DNA of 64,000 bases from Apilactobacillus waqarii (GTDB taxonomy: Bacteria; Bacillota; Bacilli; Lactobacillales; Lactobacillaceae): positions 165,492 to 229,491 of the forward strand of contig NZ_JAHQYH010000003.1 in assembly GCF_019061205.1 (NCBI RefSeq), read 5' to 3'. The translations under genes and the position numbers were made by a program. The notes under the pieces were generated by a model that searched no databases, was not told the origin of the DNA, and saw nothing but the letters and a program-made list of their open reading frames with translations. Positions within the stretch are counted from its first letter, which is position 1, and every line of letters begins with the position of its first letter. Below, piece by piece: positions 29,320 through 37,369 of the stretch.

Positions 29320-29852
29320 TTGATAACAAGAAATCTAAGGCCAAGGCCGATGAAATTATCGATGATCTTGATGATGATACAGTAGATAATGAACCATGGA
29401 GAGATCAATTATTGAACGCCTTATCAAGTATGAGCCCACAAAAGTTTGAGCTATTTAGTCGAGGACTATTGAAGCAAATGGGAGTCGATATTGACGATGA
29501 AATTGGCATTCAATATGTCGCTGATGGTGGATTAGATGGTTTTGGATATATTACATCTGACGACTTTAGAACCACACGAGTGGCATTACAATCTAAAAGA
29601 TGGGAAAACAAAGTTTCAACACCTGAAATCGATAAGTTTAGAGGTGCAATGGATAAATATAATGCAGAATTTGGTATCTTTATTACCACCTCTGACTTTA
29701 CAAGAGAAGCAATTAAAGTCGCTAGACAAGGAACAAGAGTGATTACTTTAATTAATGGTGATAAGATTTGTGACCTTGTTGCTAAATACCAATATTATGT
29801 CCAACCAGTTACAACATATAAACTTGGTAGCTTTTACACTGATAAAGACTAA
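29316..29852 (+). CDS. Mrr-type restriction endonuclease catalytic part (second half of split mrr)
   Basis: 178 aa if read from the TTG at 29316. An acidic linker (about 8-27) leads into the Mrr catalytic domain: MSPQKFELFSRGLLKQMG (Glu45), Asp74 in GGLDGFGY, and the Mrr-specific Q-x-K variant of the nuclease motif, Gln92-Ser-Lys94 in ALQSKRW. IFITTSDFTREA and TRVITLINGDKICDL complete the fold, so the active site is intact. Mrr-type enzymes cut methylated DNA (type IV restriction). No good SD precedes the TTG. Expression would need translational coupling, a -1 slip, or does not occur. Together the two pieces equal a normal Mrr of roughly 290 residues. Confidence 0.75.
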   Translation: MIDNKKSKAKADEIIDDLDDDTVDNEPWRDQLLNALSSMSPQKFELFSRGLLKQMGVDIDDEIGIQYVADGGLDGFGYITSDDFRTTRVALQSKRWENKVSTPEIDKFRGAMDKYNAEFGIFITTSDFTREAIKVARQGTRVITLINGDKICDLVAKYQYYVQPVTTYKLGSFYTDKD

Positions 29853-29856
29853 CTAA

Positions 29857-29882
29857 AAGACACCCCTCCAGGTGTCTTTTTT
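29857..29882 (+). terminator. Terminator after mrr (T3)
   Basis: AGACACC (29859-29865), 5-nt loop, GGTGTCT (29871-29877), then seven T residues in all. Confidence 0.88.
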
Positions 29883-29967
29883 TGCACTCCCCACATTTTA
29901 GGTATATATTAATCCCTATTAAAAATATCAAACATCAAAAATTAAATATAAAAGTAGGCGAAAAATT

Positions 29968-30639
29968 ATGCGTATTAATATTATTCAACATACTCCAAAC
30001 GAACGACCAGGTTCGATTTTGGATTGGGCACATGACAGGGGACATGATGTTTACATTTACCATCCATACCAATTTGGTATCCTACCAAAGGTGGAAGAAA
30101 CAGATATGTTGGTTATCATGGGTGGTCCAATGAGTGTTAACGATGATATTGATTGGATTGAGTTCGAACGCGACATTATTAGAGAACTCGCTGAAAGAGA
30201 CGTTCCAATCTATGGTGCCTGTTTTGGTGCGCAACAAATTGCCAAGACATTCGGTGCCAAGATTACCACTTCAACAGCCAAGGAAGTTGGTTGGGCACCA
30301 GTTTATTTAAGATCCGAACGCATTCCTGGAATTTACAACAAGCTTACTGCAATGCATTGGCACGGTGAAATGTTTGAAATTCCAAAGAACGGTGAATTAT
30401 TGTTCTCCAGTGACTTGGTGGAAAACCAAGGATTCATCATTGGCGACAGAATTGTTGGGTTACAATTCCACTTTGAATTAGGTACCGATGAAGTCAGAGA
30501 AATTGTTACCAATGATAACAAGTACGTCGAAGGATCAGCTTTGAATCAAACCAATGAAGATATCCTAGCTAGACCAGTACCCAAAGAAAACAAACAAGTG
30601 ATGTATGCAATCTTAGATTACATCGCTAAAGGCAAATAA
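29968..30639 (+). CDS. Class I glutamine amidotransferase (GMP synthase-like GATase)
   Basis: 223 aa stand-alone glutaminase-type domain. The nucleophile elbow is GACFGAQQ with Cys85, the oxyanion loop MGGPMSVND (51-59), and the His-x-Glu pair is His168/Glu170 in GLQFHFE, so the Cys-His-Glu triad is complete. The acceptor partner is not encoded nearby, so the amidated product is unknown. SD is weak (TAGGCGA near 29955). It ends at a bidirectional terminator shared with the APC permease. Confidence 0.85.
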   Translation: MRINIIQHTPNERPGSILDWAHDRGHDVYIYHPYQFGILPKVEETDMLVIMGGPMSVNDDIDWIEFERDIIRELAERDVPIYGACFGAQQIAKTFGAKITTSTAKEVGWAPVYLRSERIPGIYNKLTAMHWHGEMFEIPKNGELLFSSDLVENQGFIIGDRIVGLQFHFELGTDEVREIVTNDNKYVEGSALNQTNEDILARPVPKENKQVMYAILDYIAKGK

Positions 30640-30722
30640 TCGCCATATTAGACACTTTATTTATCATTAATATAAGTAGACGAAACGTCTATTAAAATTG
30701 ATTTAAACAATAATTTAATACG

Positions 30723-30757
30723 AAAAAAAGCATTCGAAGTTAATCGAATGCTTTTTT
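30723..30757. terminator. Bidirectional terminator
   Basis: GCATTCG (30730-30736) and CGAATGC (30745-30751) flanked by A-run and T-run, between convergent genes. A small TAGACG/CGTCTA hairpin (about 30676-30690) lies just before it. Confidence 0.88.
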
Positions 30758-30758
30758 A

Positions 30759-32087
30759 TTATTTACTGTTTTTCAAATGTCTTTGTTGTAGGTAGTAAAC
30801 CGGAATACCGATTAATGTTAATAGTAATCCGACTAATGCCAAACCAGTTTGAGTAATCAATGTTTCGGCAAGGATGAAGATACCACCAACTAAGGCGATG
30901 ATTGGTACGATTGGGTACCATGGCACCTTGTATGGACGAATCATTTCTGGTTCCTTACGACGAAGCTTGAATACAGCAATGAATAGTAGACAGTTAAAAA
31001 TCCACATAACGAACACTAACATGTCAGTTAATAGGTCAAAACTACCAGCAAAAATCATTAGAATAGCGATTACGAATTGGAAGATTCCAGAAGTGTAAGG
31101 GACGCGAGTCTTCTTTGAAAGTTTAGCGAACCAATCACTAAATGGAAGTGACTTGCTTTGACCCATAGCATAAGGAATTCTCATACCTGATAGGGTGTAA
31201 CCGTTCAATGAACCGTAAACAGAAACTAGAATACCGATAGTAACTAACTTACCACCGAATTCACCGAATAGCTTGATAGCAGTTTCTGAAGCGGTGTTTT
31301 GGTTACCAGCGATGTGATCAATGGGAAGTGTCTTTAAGAAGGCAACGTTTACCAATGTGTAGATAACCATAATCAAACTTAGACCGATAATGATGGCCTT
31401 TGGTAAGTTCTTCTTAGGGTTCTTAATTTCACCGGCAACGTCACAAACACCAATCCAACCATCGTAAGCAAACATAGTTGCTAGTAAACCTGAACCAAAA
31501 GCAGTCCAGACATTAGCGTGATCACTTGGACTAATTGGTAAGAATGAAACGTGAACAGCACCAGGAATAAATAGACCAAAAATAGCAATTAAAATAATTG
31601 GAATTAGCTTACAAATAAGGGCGATTGTTTGAACGTTTCCACTAATCTTTGATCCCAATAAGTTAATGAATAACACACTCAATGCCACAATGATTGCCAT
31701 TGGGTTTAAGATGTTTGGGTTTAAATGGAATAGGTTAATTAATTGTGTTGAGAAAATAATTGCTTCAGCGGCAATGTTGGCAGGGTAGTAGACCAAGATT
31801 TGGGCCCAACCCATTGAAAAACCAGTTAGCGGACCATAAGTATAATCAAGATACTTGATGGCTCCACCGGTCTTAGGAATGGCAGCTGCTAATTCAGATA
31901 CAGTCAAACCGGCACAGATGGTTAGTAATCCACCAACAATCCATGCTAAAACGGTTAGGGTAAATGAATGAGTGCTGTTAACAACACTGGCGGTCTTAAA
32001 GAACACACCGGCACCGATAACAGTTCCCATAACAGTTGAAAGAGCAGCCATCATGCCAATTCCACGTTTTAATTCGTTTTCTTGCAT
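30759..32087 (-). CDS. APC family amino acid permease
   Basis: 442 aa, about twelve membrane helices. The first helix carries the APC signature STVMGTVIGAGVFFKT (residues 17-32). The family elements ELAAAIPKTGGAIKYLDYTYG and FAYDGWIGVCDVAGEIKNPKKNLPKAI are clear. Closest in pattern to the SteT/LAT-like exchangers, so an amino acid antiporter or proton symporter is likely; the substrate cannot be read. On the minus strand an AGGAGG-type SD precedes the ATG. It is downstream of gntK on the same strand with a weak terminator between. Confidence 0.85.
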   Translation of the reverse strand: MQENELKRGIGMMAALSTVMGTVIGAGVFFKTASVVNSTHSFTLTVLAWIVGGLLTICAGLTVSELAAAIPKTGGAIKYLDYTYGPLTGFSMGWAQILVYYPANIAAEAIIFSTQLINLFHLNPNILNPMAIIVALSVLFINLLGSKISGNVQTIALICKLIPIILIAIFGLFIPGAVHVSFLPISPSDHANVWTAFGSGLLATMFAYDGWIGVCDVAGEIKNPKKNLPKAIIIGLSLIMVIYTLVNVAFLKTLPIDHIAGNQNTASETAIKLFGEFGGKLVTIGILVSVYGSLNGYTLSGMRIPYAMGQSKSLPFSDWFAKLSKKTRVPYTSGIFQFVIAILMIFAGSFDLLTDMLVFVMWIFNCLLFIAVFKLRRKEPEMIRPYKVPWYPIVPIIALVGGIFILAETLITQTGLALVGLLLTLIGIPVYYLQQRHLKNSK

Positions 32088-32121
32088 GACGAATTTCCTC
32101 CTATATAATTTTCATCTAAAA

Positions 32122-32160
32122 AAAGGAGGGGCCTAAATAGACACCCAACCTTTTTTCAAA
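32122..32160 (-). terminator. Weak terminator after gntK
   Basis: Read on the minus strand, AAGG and GGG segments pair with CCC and CCTT around a loop, followed by a T-run (complement of the A-run near 32118-32124). The stem has an internal bulge, so read-through into the permease is possible. Confidence 0.5.
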
Positions 32161-32174
32161 AATAATATTAGTTA

Positions 32175-33725
32175 TTATTTGTTTTCATTTTCAACATCGT
32201 GTTTACGTTGGAATTCAGCAATGTTCTTGTATTCAGTTTGAAGTTGACGACTCAAACGAATATAGATAGGAGCTAATTCACGGTAAACCTTGTAGTTGTC
32301 AGGATTTGGCTTGTGGGCGTTAGTTACTCCAACGAAGTCCTTAACCTTTTCTAGGTCATCGATGATACCTAATGAGTACATACCTAATGTGGCAGCACCT
32401 AAAGCAGTACCTTCGAAGCTTTCTGGAATGTTAACATCTTGTTCGAAGATGTCAGCTAACATTTGACGCCATAATTCTGAACGAGCAAAACCACCAGTAG
32501 CTTGAATACTTGTTGGTTTACCAACAACTTCTTCTAAGGCAAGACTAACGGTGTATAGGTTAAACACGATTCCTTCTAGAGCAGATCTAATCATATGAGC
32601 ACGAGTGTGAATACGAGTTAGACCGAAAAATGAACCACGAGCGTTAGCGTCCCAGATAGGAGCACGTTCCCCACCTAAGAATGGGTGGAATAGTAATCCA
32701 TCAGAACCTGCTGGAATATTTGCGGCGATTTCAGTTAATAAGTCGTATGAATCCATGTGCATTTGTTCGGCAGTAACCTTTTCAGGTGCACATAGTTGAT
32801 CTCTTACCCAACGGAAGACGATACCACCGTTGTTAACAGGTCCCCCGACAACCCATTTGTCTTTTGATAAGTAGTAACAGAAAACACGACCCTTAGGATC
32901 AATAACAGGTTTGTCAGTAACGACACGAACGGCACCAGAAGTACCAATTGTAACAGCTAGAACACCTGGCTTAATAGCGTTAACACCAAGGTTAGCTAAT
33001 GGACCATCTGAAGAACCGATAACGAATGGAGTATCTTCATCGATACCAATTACGTTAGCGTAAGCTTTGTTTAGTCCCTTGAATTGGTATGTAGTGTCAA
33101 CTAATTCAGGAAGTTGGTCACGTGATACACCAGTTAATTCAAGTGCTTCTTCGTCCCAATCCATCTTGAAGATGTTGAACATACCAGTAGCATTGGCAAT
33201 TGAGTAATCTTCTTTTAATTCACCAAATAGTTTGTATAGGATGTATTCCTTGATACCTACGAAGTAGGCAGCCTTGTCGTATACATCTTTTCTTTCATTC
33301 TTCAACCACATTAACTTGGTTAGAGGAGTCATAGGGTGAACTGGAGTACCAGTCTTTTCGTATAATTCCTTAGCCTTACCGCTTTCCTTTAGTTGGTCAG
33401 CGTAGTTAACGGCACGGTTATCAGCCCATGTAATAGCACGAGTTAATGGTTTGTGGTTTTCATCAAGTAAAATCAAACTGTGCATAGCACATGAGAATGA
33501 GATACCCTTCAATGTACCATGTTTAAGGTCAGCCTTACGTAAAACTTCAGTTAGACCTGCAAGCATGGCAGAGAAGATTTCTTCTGGATCTTCTTCGGCC
33601 ATATCTGGAGTATCTTGGTATAAAGGATAACCATCGTTTGAGTATCCCTTAACTTCTCCATCGGTATCGTACAAAACAGTTTTTACACTGGTTGTTCCAA
33701 TATCAACACCAATGATGTAGTTCAT
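32175..33725 (-). CDS. gntK: Gluconokinase (FGGY carbohydrate kinase)
   Basis: 516 aa FGGY kinase phosphorylating gluconate to 6-phosphogluconate. The N-terminal ATPase fold starts IIGVDIGTTSVKTVLYDTDG. Substrate domain motifs include FSCAMHSLILLDENHKPL and TWADNRA, typical of the GntK rather than the xylulokinase or glycerol kinase groups. C-terminal signature ATGGFARSELWRQMLADIF. The partner permease gntP is 10.5 kb away on the other strand. Both have CRE sites, so they form a dispersed catabolite-controlled pair. SD AAGGAAG precedes the ATG. Confidence 0.88.
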   Translation of the reverse strand: MNYIIGVDIGTTSVKTVLYDTDGEVKGYSNDGYPLYQDTPDMAEEDPEEIFSAMLAGLTEVLRKADLKHGTLKGISFSCAMHSLILLDENHKPLTRAITWADNRAVNYADQLKESGKAKELYEKTGTPVHPMTPLTKLMWLKNERKDVYDKAAYFVGIKEYILYKLFGELKEDYSIANATGMFNIFKMDWDEEALELTGVSRDQLPELVDTTYQFKGLNKAYANVIGIDEDTPFVIGSSDGPLANLGVNAIKPGVLAVTIGTSGAVRVVTDKPVIDPKGRVFCYYLSKDKWVVGGPVNNGGIVFRWVRDQLCAPEKVTAEQMHMDSYDLLTEIAANIPAGSDGLLFHPFLGGERAPIWDANARGSFFGLTRIHTRAHMIRSALEGIVFNLYTVSLALEEVVGKPTSIQATGGFARSELWRQMLADIFEQDVNIPESFEGTALGAATLGMYSLGIIDDLEKVKDFVGVTNAHKPNPDNYKVYRELAPIYIRLSRQLQTEYKNIAEFQRKHDVENENK

Positions 33726-33785
33726 AACATAACTTCCTTTCGATCTAAAAAGAGAGACTTAATTTATTTTTTAATAATGTTAACT

Positions 33786-33814
33786 ATTATAATAAAATCC
33801 GCATAAAAAGTCAT
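33786..33814 (-). promoter_or_regulatory. gntK promoter
   Basis: On the minus strand ATGACT (33814-33809), 17-nt spacer, TATAAT (33791-33786). The CRE site lies just upstream of the -35. Confidence 0.65.
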
Positions 33815-33827
33815 CACTAATTTATTT

Positions 33828-33841
33828 AGTTACCGCTTTCA
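33828..33841 (-). promoter_or_regulatory. CcpA-binding CRE site upstream of gntK
   Basis: Minus-strand TGAAAGCGGTAACT matches the CRE consensus TGWAANCGNTNWCA at all fixed positions but the last. It is centred upstream of the gntK -35, where CcpA could repress or activate. It also lies about 105 bp before the divergent GH25-like gene. Confidence 0.7.
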
Positions 33842-33945
33842 TTATATTGAAAACAAAAGGCCGATTCAAGTGTTTTAACGTGTTTTATAGTAATTTGCAG
33901 TCATTATGATTATAATAAGGTTAATTGTATAAAAGAGGTGAGTGA

Positions 33946-34695
33946 ATGGATACCAGAATGTCTTTGTATCATCAAAAAACAAAGTCTACTAAAAACTACG
34001 GCCAGTTTTTTAAAAAATATGCATGGTTAATTGCAATTTTAATTGTTTTACTAGGTTCAATCTTTGGATATGTTGCATACCAAAGTTATGAAAATAATAT
34101 GATTAATAAGTATCAAGTTAAGGGAATCATGATTAGTCAATCAAACGGTTATATCGATTTCGTAACCCTAGCTAATACCGGCCAAAAGTTTGTCTACATT
34201 CGTGCCAGTCAGGGTGCTACATATACAGATGATGACTTCAGTGATAATTTCCAGCGCAGCCAGGGGTCTGGTTTGCAGGTTGGTTCTTACCATGTTTTTA
34301 GTACGCAAACCGCGATTAAAGATCAATTGAAGAACTTTACACGAGAAGTTGGCGATGACTACGGAACATTACCACCATTAGTAGAGGTGACTTCGCCTTT
34401 ATCAGATGATCAGGTTCACCGACTTTCTGAATTCATTTACATGGTTCATAAATACTATGACACCAACGTAGTTGTAAGAAGTAGCACGAGTGTCTTCAAT
34501 CGATTAGACAAAAAGATTGATCATGACGTGCAGTTCTTCAGTGGAAACGTGAATAATAAACGTGCTAATTTTATCGAAGTGAAGAATAATCGAAAGATTA
34601 ATATTGATGGTTCAAACGTTTACGTTAACCAGATTGCCTTTAACGGTAACAAGAAAGGTTGGCAACAGTATCTATTGAAGAATCAAGACCGTTAA
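33946..34695 (+). CDS. GH25 lysozyme-like protein lacking catalytic acids, membrane anchored
   Basis: 249 aa. Basic N-terminus, one membrane helix (about 26-45), then an extracytoplasmic GH25 muramidase-like fold: TGQKFVYIRASQGATYTDDDF and GLQVGSYHVFST. The usual catalytic entry GIDVS reads GIMIS (Met62), and the DxE pair of the LPPVLDVE strand reads LPPLVEVT (Glu147, Thr149). Two or three of the catalytic acids are therefore replaced. It may bind rather than cut peptidoglycan. ATG at 33946 follows AGAGGTG; an ATG at 33958 is an alternative. Confidence 0.75.
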   Translation: MDTRMSLYHQKTKSTKNYGQFFKKYAWLIAILIVLLGSIFGYVAYQSYENNMINKYQVKGIMISQSNGYIDFVTLANTGQKFVYIRASQGATYTDDDFSDNFQRSQGSGLQVGSYHVFSTQTAIKDQLKNFTREVGDDYGTLPPLVEVTSPLSDDQVHRLSEFIYMVHKYYDTNVVVRSSTSVFNRLDKKIDHDVQFFSGNVNNKRANFIEVKNNRKINIDGSNVYVNQIAFNGNKKGWQQYLLKNQDR

Positions 34696-34770
34696 TAAAC
34701 ATCGATATTAATGAAGATATTTGCTAAAATAGAAGATGTATTAATTCGAATTTAAGTAGGGGAACCCAGA

Positions 34771-36084
34771 ATGTTAGAACAATTTCAAAAGTATTTTAAC
34801 AAGCTTGGATATGACAAACAGACGCTGATTCAAGAACGTGTCTATCCAATTATCAAGAACCACGATAGTGTCTTAGGACTATCACCAACCGGATCTGGAA
34901 AAACAGTTGCATTTTTAATTCCAAGTATCGAAATTCTAGAACCTGAAGGTGGTTCACAATTACTAATCATCGAACCATCTCAAGAACTAGCAATTCAAAC
35001 CGCAAAGGTAGCCAGAAACTGGGCTAATTTGCGTGGAATGAAAGTGTTAGCCTTAACTGGTGGTGCCAACATCAAACGTCAAATGGAACGTTTGAAGAAA
35101 CATCCTGAAGTAATCGTTGGTACAGCAGGTAGAATCAAGAACTTAATCGATGATAAAAAACTAAAAACACATCTTTTTTCTACTATTATAATTGATGAAG
35201 CTGACGACCTATTACAAGGTGAAACTTTGACCACGGTTAGAGACATTGTTTCCTCCATGATGTCAGATGTTCAATTGGAATTCTTCTCAGCCACAGCAAC
35301 ACCAATTCTAGACCAACTATCTGGTTGGTTTGGTAACCGTGACATCCAAAAGGTTGACGTTCGTGCAGAAGACAAGACCCAAGGTCACGTTGAACACGGC
35401 ATGATGAACGTCTTGCGTAAGAACAGAAACAAGATGTTGGCACGTTTACAACACGTTGCTGGTTTCAAAGCATTGGTATTCTTCAATCAGACCGTTGATT
35501 TGAACAAGACCTACAGTTTCTTCGTTCATAATCACTATCAAGGTGTGGCCAAACTAACATCTGATCAAAATCAAACCAAGCGTCAAAAGGCGATGGATGA
35601 TTTCAGATTAGGTCGCATCAAGTTATTACTAACCACTGATGTTGCTGCTCGTGGTTTGGATATTGCTAAACTTCCAGCAGTTGTTAACTACGATTTACCT
35701 GATGAAGCTATTGACTATGTTCACCGTGTTGGTAGAACCGGTCGTATGGGTGAAGACGGAATGGTAATTAACTTCGGTGATGATCATGATTTAAGAGACT
35801 TGAAGAACCTATTATCTGATTATGATTTTGAATTCCAACCAAGGTACTTCTATAAGAATAAGATTGTAAAGTCGGTTCCAAAGACTGCTGAAAAGGTGGT
35901 TGAAGTGGTTGAAAAACCAGCTAAAAATGATAAGTCATCTAAGGATGAATCAAGCAAGCCTCGTGTTAAGAAGGTTAAAAAACAAGTTGTTTCTAACCCA
36001 GCACCTAAAAAACGCGTCAAGAAAAACAAGCATACCAAGAACAAAGGAATGCGTAATAAATGGCGTAAAAACAACAATAAGTAG
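34771..36084 (+). CDS. cshB: DEAD-box RNA helicase (CshB-like)
   Basis: 437 aa. Q-motif and Walker A SPTGSGKT (38-45), motif Ib TAGRI, DEAD motif IIDEADDLL (near 141), SAT motif FSATATP, motif V TTDVAARGLDIAKL, motif VI HRVGRTGRMG. A lysine-rich C-terminal tail (about 375-437) likely binds RNA. CshB assignment rests on size and tail; it could be another of the Firmicutes DEAD-box paralogues. An extended -10 (TGC-TAAAAT, 34721-34729) precedes it. Confidence 0.85.
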   Translation: MLEQFQKYFNKLGYDKQTLIQERVYPIIKNHDSVLGLSPTGSGKTVAFLIPSIEILEPEGGSQLLIIEPSQELAIQTAKVARNWANLRGMKVLALTGGANIKRQMERLKKHPEVIVGTAGRIKNLIDDKKLKTHLFSTIIIDEADDLLQGETLTTVRDIVSSMMSDVQLEFFSATATPILDQLSGWFGNRDIQKVDVRAEDKTQGHVEHGMMNVLRKNRNKMLARLQHVAGFKALVFFNQTVDLNKTYSFFVHNHYQGVAKLTSDQNQTKRQKAMDDFRLGRIKLLLTTDVAARGLDIAKLPAVVNYDLPDEAIDYVHRVGRTGRMGEDGMVINFGDDHDLRDLKNLLSDYDFEFQPRYFYKNKIVKSVPKTAEKVVEVVEKPAKNDKSSKDESSKPRVKKVKKQVVSNPAPKKRVKKNKHTKNKGMRNKWRKNNNK

Positions 36085-36117
36085 GGTTAAGGAACTTTAC
36101 ATTGCTTTATTAAAATG

Positions 36118-36139
36118 CGACAATATTAGTTGTCGTTTT
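36118..36139 (+). terminator. Short terminator after the DEAD-box helicase
   Basis: CGACAA (36118-36123), 6-nt loop, TTGTCG (36130-36135), four T residues. It ends two bases before the tRNA. Confidence 0.65.
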
Positions 36140-36141
36140 AT

Positions 36142-36214
36142 GGCTCCATAGCACAACTGGATAGGGCGACCGCCTCCTAAGCGGCTGATCTCGGTTCGAT
36201 TCCGAGTGGGGTCA
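36142..36214 (+). tRNA. tRNA-Arg (anticodon CCU)
   Basis: Acceptor GGCTCCA (36142-36148) pairs with TGGGGTC (36207-36213) using two wobbles, with discriminator A. D-arm includes AACTGGATAG. The anticodon loop CTCCTAA with CCT sits on the CCGC/GCGG stem. The T-arm CTCGG-TTCGATT-CCGAG is perfect. CCA is not encoded. One A-G mismatch is seen in the D-stem. Confidence 0.93.
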
Positions 36215-36215
36215 T

Positions 36216-36256
36216 AAAAAAAAGAACTCACATTTATTAGGTGAGTTCTTTTTTTA
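36216..36256 (+). terminator. Terminator after tRNA-Arg
   Basis: AAGAACTCAC (36222-36231), 9-nt loop, GTGAGTTCTT (36241-36250), T-run. Confidence 0.9.
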
Positions 36257-36258
36257 TA

Positions 36259-36312
36259 TTTACATAACTTTTACATTAAAATGACTTTAAATTTACAAAT
36301 TGCCGATATACT
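36259..36312 (+). promoter_or_regulatory. Pho box and promoter of pstS1
   Basis: TTTACA repeats at 36259-36264, 36270-36275 and 36292-36297, on an 11-bp helical period with the third of four positions degenerate. They are followed after 9 nt by the -10 TATACT (36307-36312). This is the layout expected for PhoP dimers binding in place of a -35 in phosphate-starved Firmicutes. Confidence 0.8.
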
Positions 36313-36350
36313 AAGCTTGTAACATAAAATATTGGTTAGGAGATATTGAT

Positions 36351-37223
36351 ATGATTAAAATGAATAAGGTTCTATCAATTGCTTCAGTTGTTTTAGTTTC
36401 AGGTTCACTATTGGCTGCCTGTGGTAGCACAAGCGGTTCACAAGCTAGTGGGGATGTATCAGTTGTCGGTTCAACTGCTTTACAACCATTAGTCGAACAA
36501 GCTGCAAAGGATTACCAAAAGGATAATTCAGGTGTTAACATTTCTGTTCAAGGTGGCGGATCTGGAACAGGATTAAGCCAAGTTCAATCTAAGAGTGTTT
36601 CAATCGGTAACTCAGATGTGTTTGCCGAAAACCAAAATGGAATTGACGCTAGCAAGTTAACAGATAACAAGGTTGCCGTAGTTGGGATGGCACCAGTTGT
36701 TAACAAGGGCGTGGGTGTTAAGAACATTTCACTAGAAAACCTAAAGAAGATTTTCGAAGGTAAGATTACTAACTGGAAAGAACTTGGTGGTAAGAACCAA
36801 AAGATTGATGTTATCAACCGTGTAAAGGGAAGCGGAACTAGAGCTACTTTCGAAAGTAATGTTTTGAAGGGTGCCTCGGCTATCCAAACCCAAGAACAAG
36901 ATTCTAACGGTGCAGTAAAGAAAATTGTTTCAACTACTCCTGGAGCAATTAGTTACCTAGCATTCTCATTCATTGACAGTAGTCTTCAACCACTATCAAT
37001 TGACAATGTTGCCCCAACAGACAAGAATGTTGAAACCAACGCTTGGAAGATTTGGTCATATGAACACATGTACACACCAAAGAAGGCTGACAAGAACGCT
37101 ACTAAGTTCATCAAGTATGTTGAATCTGGTAAAGTTCAAAAGACTTTAGTTAACAAGCTAGGATACATCAGCATTTCAGACATGAAAGTAACCAAGGACA
37201 GTAACAACAAAATCGTAAAATAA
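36351..37223 (+). CDS. pstS1: Phosphate ABC transporter substrate-binding lipoprotein PstS (copy 1)
   Basis: 290 aa. Lipoprotein signal with lipobox LAAC, Cys24. Phosphate-site motifs are VGSTALQPLVEQAA (39-52), GGGSGTGLSQVQS and INRVKGSGTRATFE. It captures inorganic phosphate and delivers it to PstCA. AGGAG 7 nt before the ATG. A terminator separates it from the second copy, so it can be made alone in excess. Confidence 0.95.
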   Translation: MIKMNKVLSIASVVLVSGSLLAACGSTSGSQASGDVSVVGSTALQPLVEQAAKDYQKDNSGVNISVQGGGSGTGLSQVQSKSVSIGNSDVFAENQNGIDASKLTDNKVAVVGMAPVVNKGVGVKNISLENLKKIFEGKITNWKELGGKNQKIDVINRVKGSGTRATFESNVLKGASAIQTQEQDSNGAVKKIVSTTPGAISYLAFSFIDSSLQPLSIDNVAPTDKNVETNAWKIWSYEHMYTPKKADKNATKFIKYVESGKVQKTLVNKLGYISISDMKVTKDSNNKIVK

Positions 37224-37234
37224 ACCAATGACAA

Positions 37235-37266
37235 GAGATCAGTTTAATTAAGCTGGTCTCTTTTTT
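37235..37266 (+). terminator. Terminator between pstS1 and pstS2
   Basis: GAGATCAG (37235-37242) pairs with CTGGTCTC (37253-37260) with one wobble, followed by a T-run. Confidence 0.85.
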
Positions 37267-37282
37267 GTACCATTTTCTAAAA

Positions 37283-37336
37283 TTTACATAAAATTTACAA
37301 AAAATCTAAATTAGATTTACATTAAATCGGTATACT
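37283..37336 (+). promoter_or_regulatory. Pho box and promoter of pstS2-pstCAB-phoU
   Basis: TTTACA at 37283-37288, 37294-37299 and 37316-37321, then TATACT at 37331-37336. The spacings (5, 16 and 9 nt) are exactly those of the pstS1 Pho box although the intervening bases differ. Confidence 0.8.
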
Positions 37337-37369
37337 TGTATTTGTAAATTAAAAAAGGATGATTTTATT

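Noticed and set aside
36142..36350. Integration site at tRNA-Arg
   Set aside because: No direct repeat of the tRNA 3' end and no integrase nearby; the next genes are the conserved pst operon.
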